From positions 248,001 to 312,000 of the forward strand of contig JAFKGQ010000003.1 of assembly GCA_017307755.1 (NCBI GenBank): DNA of 64,000 nucleotides, read 5' to 3'. Source of the DNA: Chitinophagaceae bacterium (lineage in GTDB: Bacteria; Bacteroidota; Bacteroidia; Chitinophagales; Chitinophagaceae). The notes beneath the pieces are model-generated. The model was not told the origin of the DNA, ran no database searches, and worked only from the letters and a program-made list of their open reading frames with translations. Positions 25,097 through 34,189 of this stretch are shown one piece after another; the first letter of the stretch is position 1; every line of letters begins with the position of its first letter. Both the position numbers and the translations under genes were made by a program.

Positions 25097-27547
25097 CTAC
25101 TGACTCAGACCTCCCCCCTGGGTCCCCACCCGCTTGCTTTCATCTTCATCCCCTGTCTTTCGTTGACGGGCTGCTTTCACCTGGGTGTTTCCAAACCGGT
25201 AGGTGAAGTTCAGCTTGAACTGACGGCTCTCAAAGCCGCCGCTGGCGCGGACGTACTGACCGGCGAATTCGCTGGTAGAAGTCCAGCGGAGGGTAGCGAA
25301 GATGTCGCTGACCGACGCTTTCACGGTGGCATTACCTTTCAGCAGGGTCCGGGAAAGACCGGCGTCCACGCTCCAGATGCTCTTGGTCTTGAAAGTACCC
25401 TGCCAGAGAGATGGCGAAGTAAAGAAGCCGCTGATCTCTCCCGTCCAGACCTTTGCAAAACGAGCGGTCTGCTGTGCATATACATTACAGGCGAAAACAT
25501 TCGCATCTACTGTCCTGCCTTTCCCGAAATTGGCCTTGTACAGGGAGTAATAGGTATTTACGTTGGCAAACACACTATACCATTTGTATTGGAATGGATA
25601 GCTGATGTTGAGGCTGGTGATATCCTGAGTAGCCAGGTTCTTCTTGGAAATAAAGGACTTCGACAGTTCTGTGGTGTCCACCAGCATAGTAAATACATCT
25701 TTTACATGGCTGTAGTTCAGGGTGGTGGTCAACTTGAACTTATACATATACGTAAGACCTATGCTATTGGTATATTGCGGCCTCAGCTCAGTGTTGCCCT
25801 TTTGAAAAGTATATTCGTCCAGTTTGAACTCGAAGGGGTTAAGGTCCTGGTAGGCCGGCCGGTCTATACGCCGGCTGTAGCTGAGGGTCCATTGCTTCAT
25901 CGGGTTCTTATTATAAGTAACGGCGCCGCTGGGGAAGAAATTGGTATAATTACGTTTGAAGGTAGAGTCGTAGGTGACGAAGCCGCCCCCGGTGCTTGAA
26001 TATCCGGTGGAGGTCCCCTTTATATTTGTATTCTCCACCCGCAAGCCGGCCTGGAATACCCAGCCCTTTAGAGTCCGGTTGTAATTAGCGTAGACGGCAT
26101 TGATATTCTCCTTATAGTCAAAGTCATTGCTGTGGAGCGTATCCTTCACTTTTACCAGATGGCGAATAGTATACTGCTCGAAGTCGTTGCTGGTGGTGAC
26201 ATAAGAAGCCTTGAAACCCAACCCCAAACGTCCCTTGGCAAAATTTTGCTCATAGTCGGATTTGAGGCTGTAGATATCGATCTTGCTGGGGGACAGCATC
26301 TCGTAAATATTGCTGTCCTTCCTGCCCGGGTCTTTGGGATAAGTATAGATATTCGGCTGGAGCTGATCGTTTGTTATACGGTAAAGCCCATAGTCGGCGT
26401 CTACGTTCAGCTCATGACCGCTGGTGTCTGCGTACCGGTAGTTCATATTGAAGTTGGTATTGTCCCTTCTACCCTTACTGGAGTTGTTGGCATTCAATGT
26501 CCGGTAAAGTTCTCCGGTAGGGATATATGTGATCGGCGTGCTGCTGGAAACCTGGTTGCCGGGGTCAGCGTACGTTCCGCTGACGATGACCCCCAGAGTG
26601 CTTTTCTTACTTACAAAGTAATCCATGCCTGCCTTGAAGTTGTGGGTGTGAGTAGTGGATTTTGTTACGGAATACTGATTGAATAAGGTATCCAGCTGTT
26701 TACGATACAGGGAGAGGTGCCATTGAGAAGGATTGTCGTTATAGCTGTAGTTACCAAATACATTGATGTTCTTATCCCTGTGATTAAGGGAAAACCCCGC
26801 ATTGTACTTGGAGTAAATACCTACACCATAACCTGCATTCACGGTACCATTAGTGCCGAATGATTTGTTCTTCTTCAGCCGGATATTGATGATGCCTGCA
26901 TTGCCTGCCGCCTCGTATTTGGCCGAGGGATTGCTGATGATCTCGATGGATTCGATGGAGGAGGATTGAATGGTTTTGAGATATTCCGCCAGGTCTGTGC
27001 CGGATAAGGGCGTGGGTCTTCCATCTATAAAGACCTGCACTCCATTCTTCCCGCTGACACTGAGGTTATTGTCCTTATCCACCGTGACACCGGGAGATTT
27101 TCTGAGTAATTCCAGCGCATCCTGTCCTACGGCGTTGACGCTACCCTCTACATTGAGCACGATCTTATCAGCCTTTACTTCCACGACAGGTTTGCGGGAG
27201 GTAATGACGACTTCTTTCAGGTCTGCAGCGGCCTTGATAAGGCTTATCACAGGCGCATTGGTCGTGCCTTCTCCGCTGACGGCGAAAGTGGCTGTGTTTT
27301 GAGGGGTGTAGCCTACGTGAGAGATATTGATAAAATAGTTACCCGCGGGGATATCTTTGAATTCGTATTTCCCGGATGCATTGGATACACCCAATTTTAC
27401 TACGGAAGAATCTTTTGATTTTTTAAGGGCGATAGATGATCCGGCTAATGGCCGTCCCTGATCATCTTGTGAAGTTCCATTTATTTGTTGTGCGCGCACC
27501 AGGGCACACGTCAGACAGGAGATCAGCAAAAGTGTTAGTGTTCTCAT
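25097..27547 (-). CDS. Outer-membrane beta-barrel receptor-like protein with CarboxypepD_reg domain
   Basis: An 816-residue outer-membrane protein: signal peptide (LLLISCLTCALVRA), a carboxypeptidase-regulatory-like beta-sandwich (residues about 20-105), a plug-type domain (about 125-220, with LRKSPGVTVDKDNNLSVSGK) and a large C-terminal barrel ending NFTYRFGNT, followed by a charged tail (RQRKTGDEDESKR). This is the OMP_b-brl_3 class of TonB-receptor-like proteins common in Bacteroidota. No SusD partner is adjacent, so polysaccharide uptake is not indicated. Substrate unknown. Confidence 0.88.
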   Translation of the reverse strand: MRTLTLLLISCLTCALVRAQQINGTSQDDQGRPLAGSSIALKKSKDSSVVKLGVSNASGKYEFKDIPAGNYFINISHVGYTPQNTATFAVSGEGTTNAPVISLIKAAADLKEVVITSRKPVVEVKADKIVLNVEGSVNAVGQDALELLRKSPGVTVDKDNNLSVSGKNGVQVFIDGRPTPLSGTDLAEYLKTIQSSSIESIEIISNPSAKYEAAGNAGIINIRLKKNKSFGTNGTVNAGYGVGIYSKYNAGFSLNHRDKNINVFGNYSYNDNPSQWHLSLYRKQLDTLFNQYSVTKSTTHTHNFKAGMDYFVSKKSTLGVIVSGTYADPGNQVSSSTPITYIPTGELYRTLNANNSSKGRRDNTNFNMNYRYADTSGHELNVDADYGLYRITNDQLQPNIYTYPKDPGRKDSNIYEMLSPSKIDIYSLKSDYEQNFAKGRLGLGFKASYVTTSNDFEQYTIRHLVKVKDTLHSNDFDYKENINAVYANYNRTLKGWVFQAGLRVENTNIKGTSTGYSSTGGGFVTYDSTFKRNYTNFFPSGAVTYNKNPMKQWTLSYSRRIDRPAYQDLNPFEFKLDEYTFQKGNTELRPQYTNSIGLTYMYKFKLTTTLNYSHVKDVFTMLVDTTELSKSFISKKNLATQDITSLNISYPFQYKWYSVFANVNTYYSLYKANFGKGRTVDANVFACNVYAQQTARFAKVWTGEISGFFTSPSLWQGTFKTKSIWSVDAGLSRTLLKGNATVKASVSDIFATLRWTSTSEFAGQYVRASGGFESRQFKLNFTYRFGNTQVKAARQRKTGDEDESKRVGTQGGGLSQ

Positions 27548-27895
27548 TTGAAAGTTAGTTTATATTCCCGTTTCATGGCAAGGTCCCGTTCACTATGCAT
27601 ATTCTTAAAGGGAAGGATCTTTGTTTTTAGTCGCACAAAGCTAGCCTGTTGTTACAGCCCTGGAAAGAGTCTTACGGTGAGCGGAAGAAAATACTCGGTG
27701 AATGGTATCAAAAGAGCGATGAGTTGCATTTACCTTTTTTAATATACTCATCGGGGGGAGAATGTCCGGAAAATGGATATCGGGAAATATAATCCATTTT
27801 CCGGAAAAATTTAATGATGGGCCTTTCGGCCAACGAACCGGAGGTTCGTTAGGGACAATATAGAATGATGAAACATGCTATCTTTATGTCAGGCA
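27548..27895. other. Intergenic region between divergent outer-membrane and FUSC genes
   Basis: This 348-base gap contains no convincing gene; an open frame at 27548-27742 has no protein-like character. Its right half carries the three-hairpin element at 27766-27850, and TATCTTTA at 27879-27886 is a near match to the -7 promoter consensus just before the FUSC start. Confidence 0.6.
27766..27850. repeat. Three-hairpin composite element, copy 3
   Basis: A perfect 13-bp inverted repeat (27766-27778 with 27792-27804, 13-base loop) is followed after 15 bases by GGCC-TTTC-GGCC (27820-27831) and directly by a perfect 8-bp hairpin with GGA loop (27832-27839 with 27843-27850). Architecture is the same as at 8343 and 13751. 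Confidence 0.85.
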
Positions 27896-30148
27896 ATGGA
27901 TTATATCAGGGAATATAAAAGCTTTATCAATAGCCATAACCTCAACGGGGCTATACGCATTACGGTGGGGATCACGTTTCCCGCTATCCTGTTGGGTTAT
28001 TTCAACAATCTTTCCGCAGGCATTGCTGTATCCATCGGCGCTATGTGCGTAGCCAATACGGATAACCCGGGGCCGATACATCATCGCCGCAACGGCATGG
28101 TGGCCTGCGTGATCATTATTTTTATCGCTTCTTTACTGACAGGGCTGGTTTCCGGCTCGGGTCTGCTTACAGGCATCCTGGTCTTTATCTTCTGTTTTAT
28201 CTTTTCCATGATGGGCATTTACGGCAACCGGGCCAGCTCCATCGGTGTCAATGCCTTGCTGGTCATGGTATTGAATATCGACAGACCTCATCACGGATGG
28301 GAGAGCCTTATCAATGCACTGTATATACTGGCCGGGGGGACCTGGTATACTGTGCTCAGCCTGTTGTTGTATAGTTTCCGTCCTTACAAGCTGATACAAC
28401 AGGCGCTGGGCGATTGTATCGAGTCCACGGCCGATTATCTCCGTATCAAAGCTTCTTTTTATGGAAGAGAAGTGGATTATGACAAAAGCTACCGGCAGCT
28501 GGTCGAACGGCAGATCGACCTGCATGGGAAACAGGAGCTCCTGAGGGAGCTGTTGTTCAAAAGCCGGGACATCGTAAAAGAGTCCACGCATACAGGGCGG
28601 GTGCTCGTCATGATATTCCTGGACATTGTGGATCTTTTTGAAAGGGTGATGACCTCGCAGCAGGACTATCAGATGCTGCACCACACCTTTGACGAGAGCG
28701 GGTTGCTGTCAGCATTCCGGGAACTGATCCTGGATATGGCCATCGAGCTGGATGAGATCGGTATCGCTGTCAAGAGCGGCAAGCCTTCGGTGGAAACGCC
28801 CCATCTCTCTTCCCGTCTCAAACAACTGAGGGAGTCGTTTATCCGCTACCGCGACCAGCATCGCAATGCGGAAAATGTGGAAGGTTTTATCGGGCTCCGT
28901 CATATACTGGAAAGTATGGAAGACATTGGGGACCGTCTGCATACCCTGCATGGATATACCACCTATGACCGGCGGTTGGGAAAAGACGTTCCTCCGACCC
29001 TTGATTATGAACAGTTCATCACACACCAGGACATCGATAAAAAACTCATTTTTGATAATCTTTCCCTGCGCAGCCATATTTTCCGGCATTCTCTCAGGGT
29101 AGGCATTGCGACGATCGCGGGCTATATTATCTCGGTTTTTTTACCTTTTGGACACGGATATTGGATATTGCTGACCATTATTGTGATCCTCAAGCCCGCA
29201 TATAGCCTTACCAAGAAAAGGAATTGGGAGCGGCTGATGGGTACGCTGGCCGGTGCATTGGCGGGCTTGCTCATCCTGTATTTTATCCATGACAGAGATG
29301 TGTTGTTCGTCCTGATGATCCTGTTCATGATCGGGACGTACGTTTTTATACGGACAAATTACCTTATCAGTGTGACAGTGATGACGCCGTATGTGCTGTT
29401 ACTGTTCCATTTGCTTTATCCCACCGATTTCAGGTCCATTCTTTCGGACAGGGTGATCGATACGGCCATTGGGTCCGTGCTTGCTTTTCTGGCCAACATT
29501 TTTATCGTGCCTTCCTGGGAAGGGGAACAGATCGGCGATTATATGATCAAGGTCATCGAGGCCAATGCGGCTTATTTCAGGGATATTGCCGGCGCTTTTA
29601 TCGGCCGGCCCGCGCAGATGGCCCAATACAAACTTTCCCGCAAAGAGGCGTTCGTAGCGTTGGCCAATCTCTCCGACGCCTTTGGGAGGATCCTGTCGGA
29701 GCCTCGCGGCAAACGGGAGGAGGCGGGCAAGATGCACCAGTTTGTCGTTTCCAACCATATGCTTACTTCTCATATAGCTACCCTGGCCTATTATGCCATA
29801 CCCGAGCCGGCGAAAGTAGCCGATCCTCCCGTCTATCAACCCGTTGTCAGTGAGATCGATGCGAGGTTGGAGAATACCATCCTGTGGTTGAAGGGAGAGA
29901 TTGCCGAAGGCCGGGATACTACCACGGCTACCGCAGATGTTGCCAGGGAAGGACTCCGTATACTAAATGACAGGGTGAATAGCCTGGTGGAAAGACGCAA
30001 GGCGGAATTGGGCCGGAACATTATCGACAGCGATACGCGGAAACAACTGTCGGGATTAAAGCCCATTGTCGATCAGTTCAATTTCATCGCCAAAGTGAGC
30101 GTCAATATCGAACGGCTCAGTAAGGAGCTGGGGGGCGGTGCGAGGTAA
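27896..30148 (+). CDS. FUSC-family inner-membrane transporter (YccS/YhfK-like)
   Basis: A 750-residue protein starting at MDYIREYKSFINSHN; the in-frame ATG at 27875 is possible but overlaps the putative promoter. It has two membrane blocks of several helices each (about residues 20-160 and 395-540), each followed by a cytoplasmic helical domain, the layout of YccS-type fusaric-acid-resistance-like proteins. These are thought to export aromatic acids or hydrophobic compounds, but natural substrates are poorly known. It is divergent from the outer-membrane receptor gene and ends 16 bases from convergent korA. Confidence 0.9.
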   Translation: MDYIREYKSFINSHNLNGAIRITVGITFPAILLGYFNNLSAGIAVSIGAMCVANTDNPGPIHHRRNGMVACVIIIFIASLLTGLVSGSGLLTGILVFIFCFIFSMMGIYGNRASSIGVNALLVMVLNIDRPHHGWESLINALYILAGGTWYTVLSLLLYSFRPYKLIQQALGDCIESTADYLRIKASFYGREVDYDKSYRQLVERQIDLHGKQELLRELLFKSRDIVKESTHTGRVLVMIFLDIVDLFERVMTSQQDYQMLHHTFDESGLLSAFRELILDMAIELDEIGIAVKSGKPSVETPHLSSRLKQLRESFIRYRDQHRNAENVEGFIGLRHILESMEDIGDRLHTLHGYTTYDRRLGKDVPPTLDYEQFITHQDIDKKLIFDNLSLRSHIFRHSLRVGIATIAGYIISVFLPFGHGYWILLTIIVILKPAYSLTKKRNWERLMGTLAGALAGLLILYFIHDRDVLFVLMILFMIGTYVFIRTNYLISVTVMTPYVLLLFHLLYPTDFRSILSDRVIDTAIGSVLAFLANIFIVPSWEGEQIGDYMIKVIEANAAYFRDIAGAFIGRPAQMAQYKLSRKEAFVALANLSDAFGRILSEPRGKREEAGKMHQFVVSNHMLTSHIATLAYYAIPEPAKVADPPVYQPVVSEIDARLENTILWLKGEIAEGRDTTTATADVAREGLRILNDRVNSLVERRKAELGRNIIDSDTRKQLSGLKPIVDQFNFIAKVSVNIERLSKELGGGAR

Positions 30149-30164
30149 ACCCTGTATCAGAAGA

Positions 30165-32021
30165 TCAGTTGTTGCTTCCCAGCATTTCCCGGACCTTCAT
30201 TACCAATTCCGTCTTGGTGATAGGCACTCCCATGATCTTGTTGTAGCCTTTCGCATCCACGAAGTATTTGTCACGTATGATCCTAATTAGCTGCCCGTTG
30301 TTGATCTCGGGAACCAGCACCTGCCGGAAGTTCTTCAGGATCTCACCCAGGTTTTTTGGGAAGGGACGCATATGGCGCAGATGGGCATGCGAGACGGCAA
30401 AGCCTTCATGCTGCAGCTCCGACACGGCGCTTTTGATAGCCCCGTAGGTACTGCCCCATCCCAGGATGAGCAGTTCGCCTTTTTCGGGACCGCTGTCCAG
30501 TCGTTGTAAGGGGAAATGGTCGGCTATCTTTTCTACTTTTTCTTCGCGGATCTTTACCATCAGCTGGTGGTTCTCCGGATCGTAGCTGACGTTGCCGGTG
30601 ATATTTTGTTTCTCCAGGCCGCCGATGCGGTGTTCCAGGCCCGGCGTACCCGGGATGGCCCAGGGACGTACCAGTTTGTCGTCACGGAGATAAGGCTGGA
30701 ATTTTTCTTCTCCATGTCCCAGCTCTGTCTTGAATTTTACTTCAATGGGCGGAAGGTCCTCGCTTTTGGGGAATTTCCAGGGCTCGGCCCCGTTGGCAAT
30801 GTATCCGTCGCTGAGAAAGATGACAGGCGTCATATGATGGATGGCGATGCGTACCGCTTCGTAAATGGCATCAAAGCAGTCACTTGGCGTGGATGCCGCG
30901 ATGATAGGCATGGGGCATTCCCCGTTGCGTCCATAATAGGCTTGCAGCAGATCGCTTTGTTCGGTCTTGGTGGGCAGGCCGGTGGAGGGGCCTCCCCGTT
31001 GTACATCGATGATGAGCAAAGGAATTTCCAACATAACAGCAAGTCCCATAGCCTCTGTCTTTAAGGCCATTCCGGGTCCTGATGTGGTGGTTACGCCCAG
31101 GGCGCCGCCATAGGCCGCCCCAATGGCCGAGGTGATGCCTGCGATCTCATCTTCCGCCTGGAAAGTGCGTACGCCAAATGCCTTGTAACGGCTGAGCTCA
31201 TGCAATATGTCCGAAGCGGGGGTGATGGGATAAGAACCCAGGAACAGGGAAAGGCCGCTTTTTTGAGACGCGGCGATCAGACCATAGGCCAGGGCCTGGT
31301 TGCCCATGATAGAACGATAGACCCCGGGGGCCATTTTTGCTTTCTCCACCCGGTACGTGGTGGTGAAAGTCTCCGTCGTATCGCCGAAGTTATATCCTGC
31401 CTGCAGGGCTTTTATATTGCTTTCCAGTATCTCGGGTTTCTTGCCGAATTTGTCTTTTAGGAATTTGGTCGTGCTCTCCATGTCCCGGTTGTACATCCAA
31501 TACAGGAATCCCAGGACGAACATATTTTTGGCCCTATCCTTTTCCTTGGTGCCTAACGTAATATCTTTCAGGGCTTCCCGGGTCATTTTTGTCACATCCA
31601 TCTTGATGACCGTATAGTTGTCCAGGCTGTTGTCTTCCAGGGGATTGACCCCATCGGGATAGTTGGCCAGGCGGAGGTTCTTGGTGTCGAAGCCCTCGGT
31701 GTTGGCGATGATCTTTCCGCCCTTTTTAAGGCCTTTCAGATTGGCTTTCAAAGCAGCGGCATTCATGGCTACCAGCACGTCGCATTCATCGCCGGGAGTA
31801 AATACCTTATCGCTGGAAAAACGGAGCTGATAACCACTGACGCCGGGAAGCGTACCCTGGGGGGCGCGTATCTCGGCAGGGAAATCGGGGAAGGTGGCAA
31901 GATCGATACCGAGGAGGGCGGTGTTATTGGTGAACTGACTTCCCGTCAGCTGCATGCCGTCCCCAGAGTCGCCGGCGAATTTTATGACTACATCCTGTAA
32001 GAGTTCTTCTTTACGGTTCAT
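30165..32021 (-). CDS. korA: 2-oxoacid:acceptor oxidoreductase, alpha subunit (gamma-alpha fusion)
   Basis: A 618-residue subunit starting at MNRKEELLQDVVIKF. The N-terminal third is the gamma domain (KFAGDSGDGMQLTGSQFTNN), followed by the pyrimidine-binding alpha domain (SYPITPASDILHEL, TTSGPGMALKTEAMGLAVM) and the C-terminal transketolase-like domain. With its beta subunit it oxidises 2-oxoglutarate or another 2-oxoacid to acyl-CoA, passing electrons to ferredoxin. The beta subunit, which carries thiamine diphosphate, is not in this window although the two are usually adjacent. The substrate is therefore a family-level call. Confidence 0.9.
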   Translation of the reverse strand: MNRKEELLQDVVIKFAGDSGDGMQLTGSQFTNNTALLGIDLATFPDFPAEIRAPQGTLPGVSGYQLRFSSDKVFTPGDECDVLVAMNAAALKANLKGLKKGGKIIANTEGFDTKNLRLANYPDGVNPLEDNSLDNYTVIKMDVTKMTREALKDITLGTKEKDRAKNMFVLGFLYWMYNRDMESTTKFLKDKFGKKPEILESNIKALQAGYNFGDTTETFTTTYRVEKAKMAPGVYRSIMGNQALAYGLIAASQKSGLSLFLGSYPITPASDILHELSRYKAFGVRTFQAEDEIAGITSAIGAAYGGALGVTTTSGPGMALKTEAMGLAVMLEIPLLIIDVQRGGPSTGLPTKTEQSDLLQAYYGRNGECPMPIIAASTPSDCFDAIYEAVRIAIHHMTPVIFLSDGYIANGAEPWKFPKSEDLPPIEVKFKTELGHGEEKFQPYLRDDKLVRPWAIPGTPGLEHRIGGLEKQNITGNVSYDPENHQLMVKIREEKVEKIADHFPLQRLDSGPEKGELLILGWGSTYGAIKSAVSELQHEGFAVSHAHLRHMRPFPKNLGEILKNFRQVLVPEINNGQLIRIIRDKYFVDAKGYNKIMGVPITKTELVMKVREMLGSNN

Positions 32022-32200
32022 ATGGCAAAGGTAGGACAAGAAATTGCATTTATGGGGGCAGGATTTTTTGGATCGGGTGTTTGCGCAGGGTAGGAAAATG
32101 GCTATTTGTGGTTCACAATTTACGTAATTGAAATAATATCCGCAACTGGTTTAACCCTGCCGGCATGAATTACAAACTGCAGTACGAACGCAGTGACATA

Positions 32201-33430
32201 TTACTCGTACCGCAGTGCCTCGATCGGGTCCAGCCGGCTGGCTTTCAAGGCCGGATAATAGCCAAAAAAGACGCCGGTGACGGCGCAGACCAAAAAAGAC
32301 AGCACGATGGAGGATTCGGAAATAAGGGTGGGCCAGGACAGCAGGGCAGTGATCAGGATAGAGGATACGATACCAAGGCCGATGCCGATGAACCCTCCCG
32401 TCACGCTGATGACGATGGCTTCGATGAGGAATTGCATGAGGATATCGATCCCGCGGGCGCCGATGGACATGCGAAGTCCTATCTCCTTTGTGCGTTCCGT
32501 CACGGAGACGTACATGATATTCATGATGCCGATGCCCCCGATGACCAGGGATATGCCTGCGATAGCCGTCAGCAGGACGGTCAGCAGCTGGCTGGTGGAG
32601 TTCAGGGTATTTAGCAGCTCCTGCATGGTACGGATGGAAAAATCATCGTCTTCGTCGCTCCGCAGCCGGTGAGAGGTCCGGAGGATGTCCGTGATCTCTT
32701 TGGTCGCCGTGTCGGACGTGGCTTCGCTGGTGGACGAAGCATAGATACTCTGGAAATAAATGGTGGCCAATATTCTTTTTTGCACGGTGGTATAGGGGGC
32801 GATGATCACGTCGTCCTGGTCTTGTCCAAAGCTGCTCACGCCTTTTACGTTGAGGATGCCGATAACTGTGAAGGGAATTTTTCCAAAGCGGATGATCTTC
32901 CCGATGGGATTGACCCCGGGGTCGAACAGGTTGTTGACAACAGTTTGTCCCAGGATGCAGACCTTGGCCGCCTCTGCCACGTTCTGGTCCGAGAAGATGA
33001 TACCGTCCCTCAATGTCAGTTTGCGGATGTCGAAGTATTCCGGTGCGGCGCCCTGCAGCTGGGTTGGCCAGTTCCTGGCCCCGTTGATGGCCTGACCGTT
33101 GGTAGAGGATACGGGAGAGACGGCGCTGAGGAATTCGCTTTTCCTCTGGAGCGCCTTTACATCCGCGATGGTAAGGGTCTGCAGGCTGCTGGCGCCCAGG
33201 CGGACGCCTCCGGGCATACCCATATTGTTGCTGGCAGGCTGGACGGTGATCATGTTGGAACCCATGGAGGACAGCTGCTCATGGATGCTTTGCTTGCTCC
33301 CCTGGCCGATGGCTACCATGGCGATGACAGCTGCGACGCCGATGATGATGCCCAGCATGGTGAGGAAGGCGCGCAGCTTATTCCGCTGCAATGCTCTTAA
33401 GGCTACACGTATGAGGTTCAATGGATGCAT
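32201..33430 (-). CDS. MacB-type ABC transporter permease
   Basis: A 409-residue permease with one N-terminal helix (FLTMLGIIIGVAAVIAMVAIG), a large periplasmic MacB domain (about 45-245) and three C-terminal helices in an FtsX domain (IAGISLVIGGIGIMNIMYVS, SVTERTKEIGLRMSIGA). It starts 9 bases after the ATPase gene and is the last gene of a four-gene export operon. The type couples ATP use in the cytoplasm to mechanical export from the periplasm through TolC. Confidence 0.95.
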   Translation of the reverse strand: MHPLNLIRVALRALQRNKLRAFLTMLGIIIGVAAVIAMVAIGQGSKQSIHEQLSSMGSNMITVQPASNNMGMPGGVRLGASSLQTLTIADVKALQRKSEFLSAVSPVSSTNGQAINGARNWPTQLQGAAPEYFDIRKLTLRDGIIFSDQNVAEAAKVCILGQTVVNNLFDPGVNPIGKIIRFGKIPFTVIGILNVKGVSSFGQDQDDVIIAPYTTVQKRILATIYFQSIYASSTSEATSDTATKEITDILRTSHRLRSDEDDDFSIRTMQELLNTLNSTSQLLTVLLTAIAGISLVIGGIGIMNIMYVSVTERTKEIGLRMSIGARGIDILMQFLIEAIVISVTGGFIGIGLGIVSSILITALLSWPTLISESSIVLSFLVCAVTGVFFGYYPALKASRLDPIEALRYE

Positions 33431-33439
33431 AGTACGCTG

Positions 33440-34189
33440 TTAATAGTCGTCCGATACGGGCAGCGCGGCCAGCGCTTCCCGGGCCGAACGGACATTTTCG
33501 TTCTTATAATCCTTTTGTACTTTTCCATCCCGCAGCATCACTGTACGACTGCTGAAGGCGGCAATGTCCGGCTCATGCGTTACAAAGACGATGGTCTTGC
33601 CTTGTTGCTGGTTGAGCTCCTGCAGCAGGGCCATGATCTCATAGCTTGTGCGGGTATCCAGATTCCCCGTGGCTTCGTCAGCCAGTATCATTACCGGCTC
33701 ATTCACCAAGGCCCTTGCGATGGCCACCCGCTGTTGTTGTCCGCCCGATAGTTGGTTGGGCAGATGGTCCAGCCTATCGCCCAGCTTGACGGATTCCAAT
33801 GCCTTTACAGCCCGTTCACGCCGCTGGGTGGCAGTGATAGCGGAATTATAGAAGAGGGGCAGCTCCACGTTTTCCAGGGCGCTGGTACGGGGCAGCAGGT
33901 TGTAAGCCTGGAAGACAAAGCCGATCTTCCTGTTCCGCAGACGGGCCAGGTCATTACGTGACAGGGAGCCTACATTCACGCCGTCCAGCAGATAGGTGCC
34001 ATCGGTAGGTTTGTCCAGGCAGCCCAGGGTATTCAGCAAGGTAGTCTTGCCCGAACCGCTGCTACCCATGATGGTAACGAACTCTCCGGGGAACACGTCA
34101 AAGGACACTCCTTTCAGGGCCCTGACGACCTCCGTACCCATGTGGAATTCACGGCGAATGTTTTGTATGGACAGGATCGCATTGCTCAT
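33440..34189 (-). CDS. MacB/LolD-type ABC transporter ATPase
   Basis: A 249-residue ATPase with Walker [20 protein letters not shown], signature [19 protein letters not shown] and Walker [13 protein letters not shown], typical of the MacB/LolD/FtsE group. It overlaps the membrane-fusion protein gene by 4 bases and precedes the permease by 9 bases. The short C-terminal extension after the HIS switch is not recognised. Confidence 0.96.
   Translation of the reverse strand: MSNAILSIQNIRREFHMGTEVVRALKGVSFDVFPGEFVTIMGSSGSGKTTLLNTLGCLDKPTDGTYLLDGVNVGSLSRNDLARLRNRKIGFVFQAYNLLPRTSALENVELPLFYNSAITATQRRERAVKALESVKLGDRLDHLPNQLSGGQQQRVAIARALVNEPVMILADEATGNLDTRTSYEIMALLQELNQQQGKTIVFVTHEPDIAAFSSRTVMLRDGKVQKDYKNENVRSAREALAALPVSDDY

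Noticed and set aside
25097..27547. SusC-type polysaccharide utilisation locus
   Set aside because: No SusD gene or glycosidase accompanies the receptor-like barrel, and the barrel is of the OMP_b-brl_3 type.
27548..27742. 64-codon plus-strand frame directly upstream of the outer-membrane receptor gene
   Set aside because: Residue composition is not protein-like and the frame begins at the edge of a divergent promoter region.
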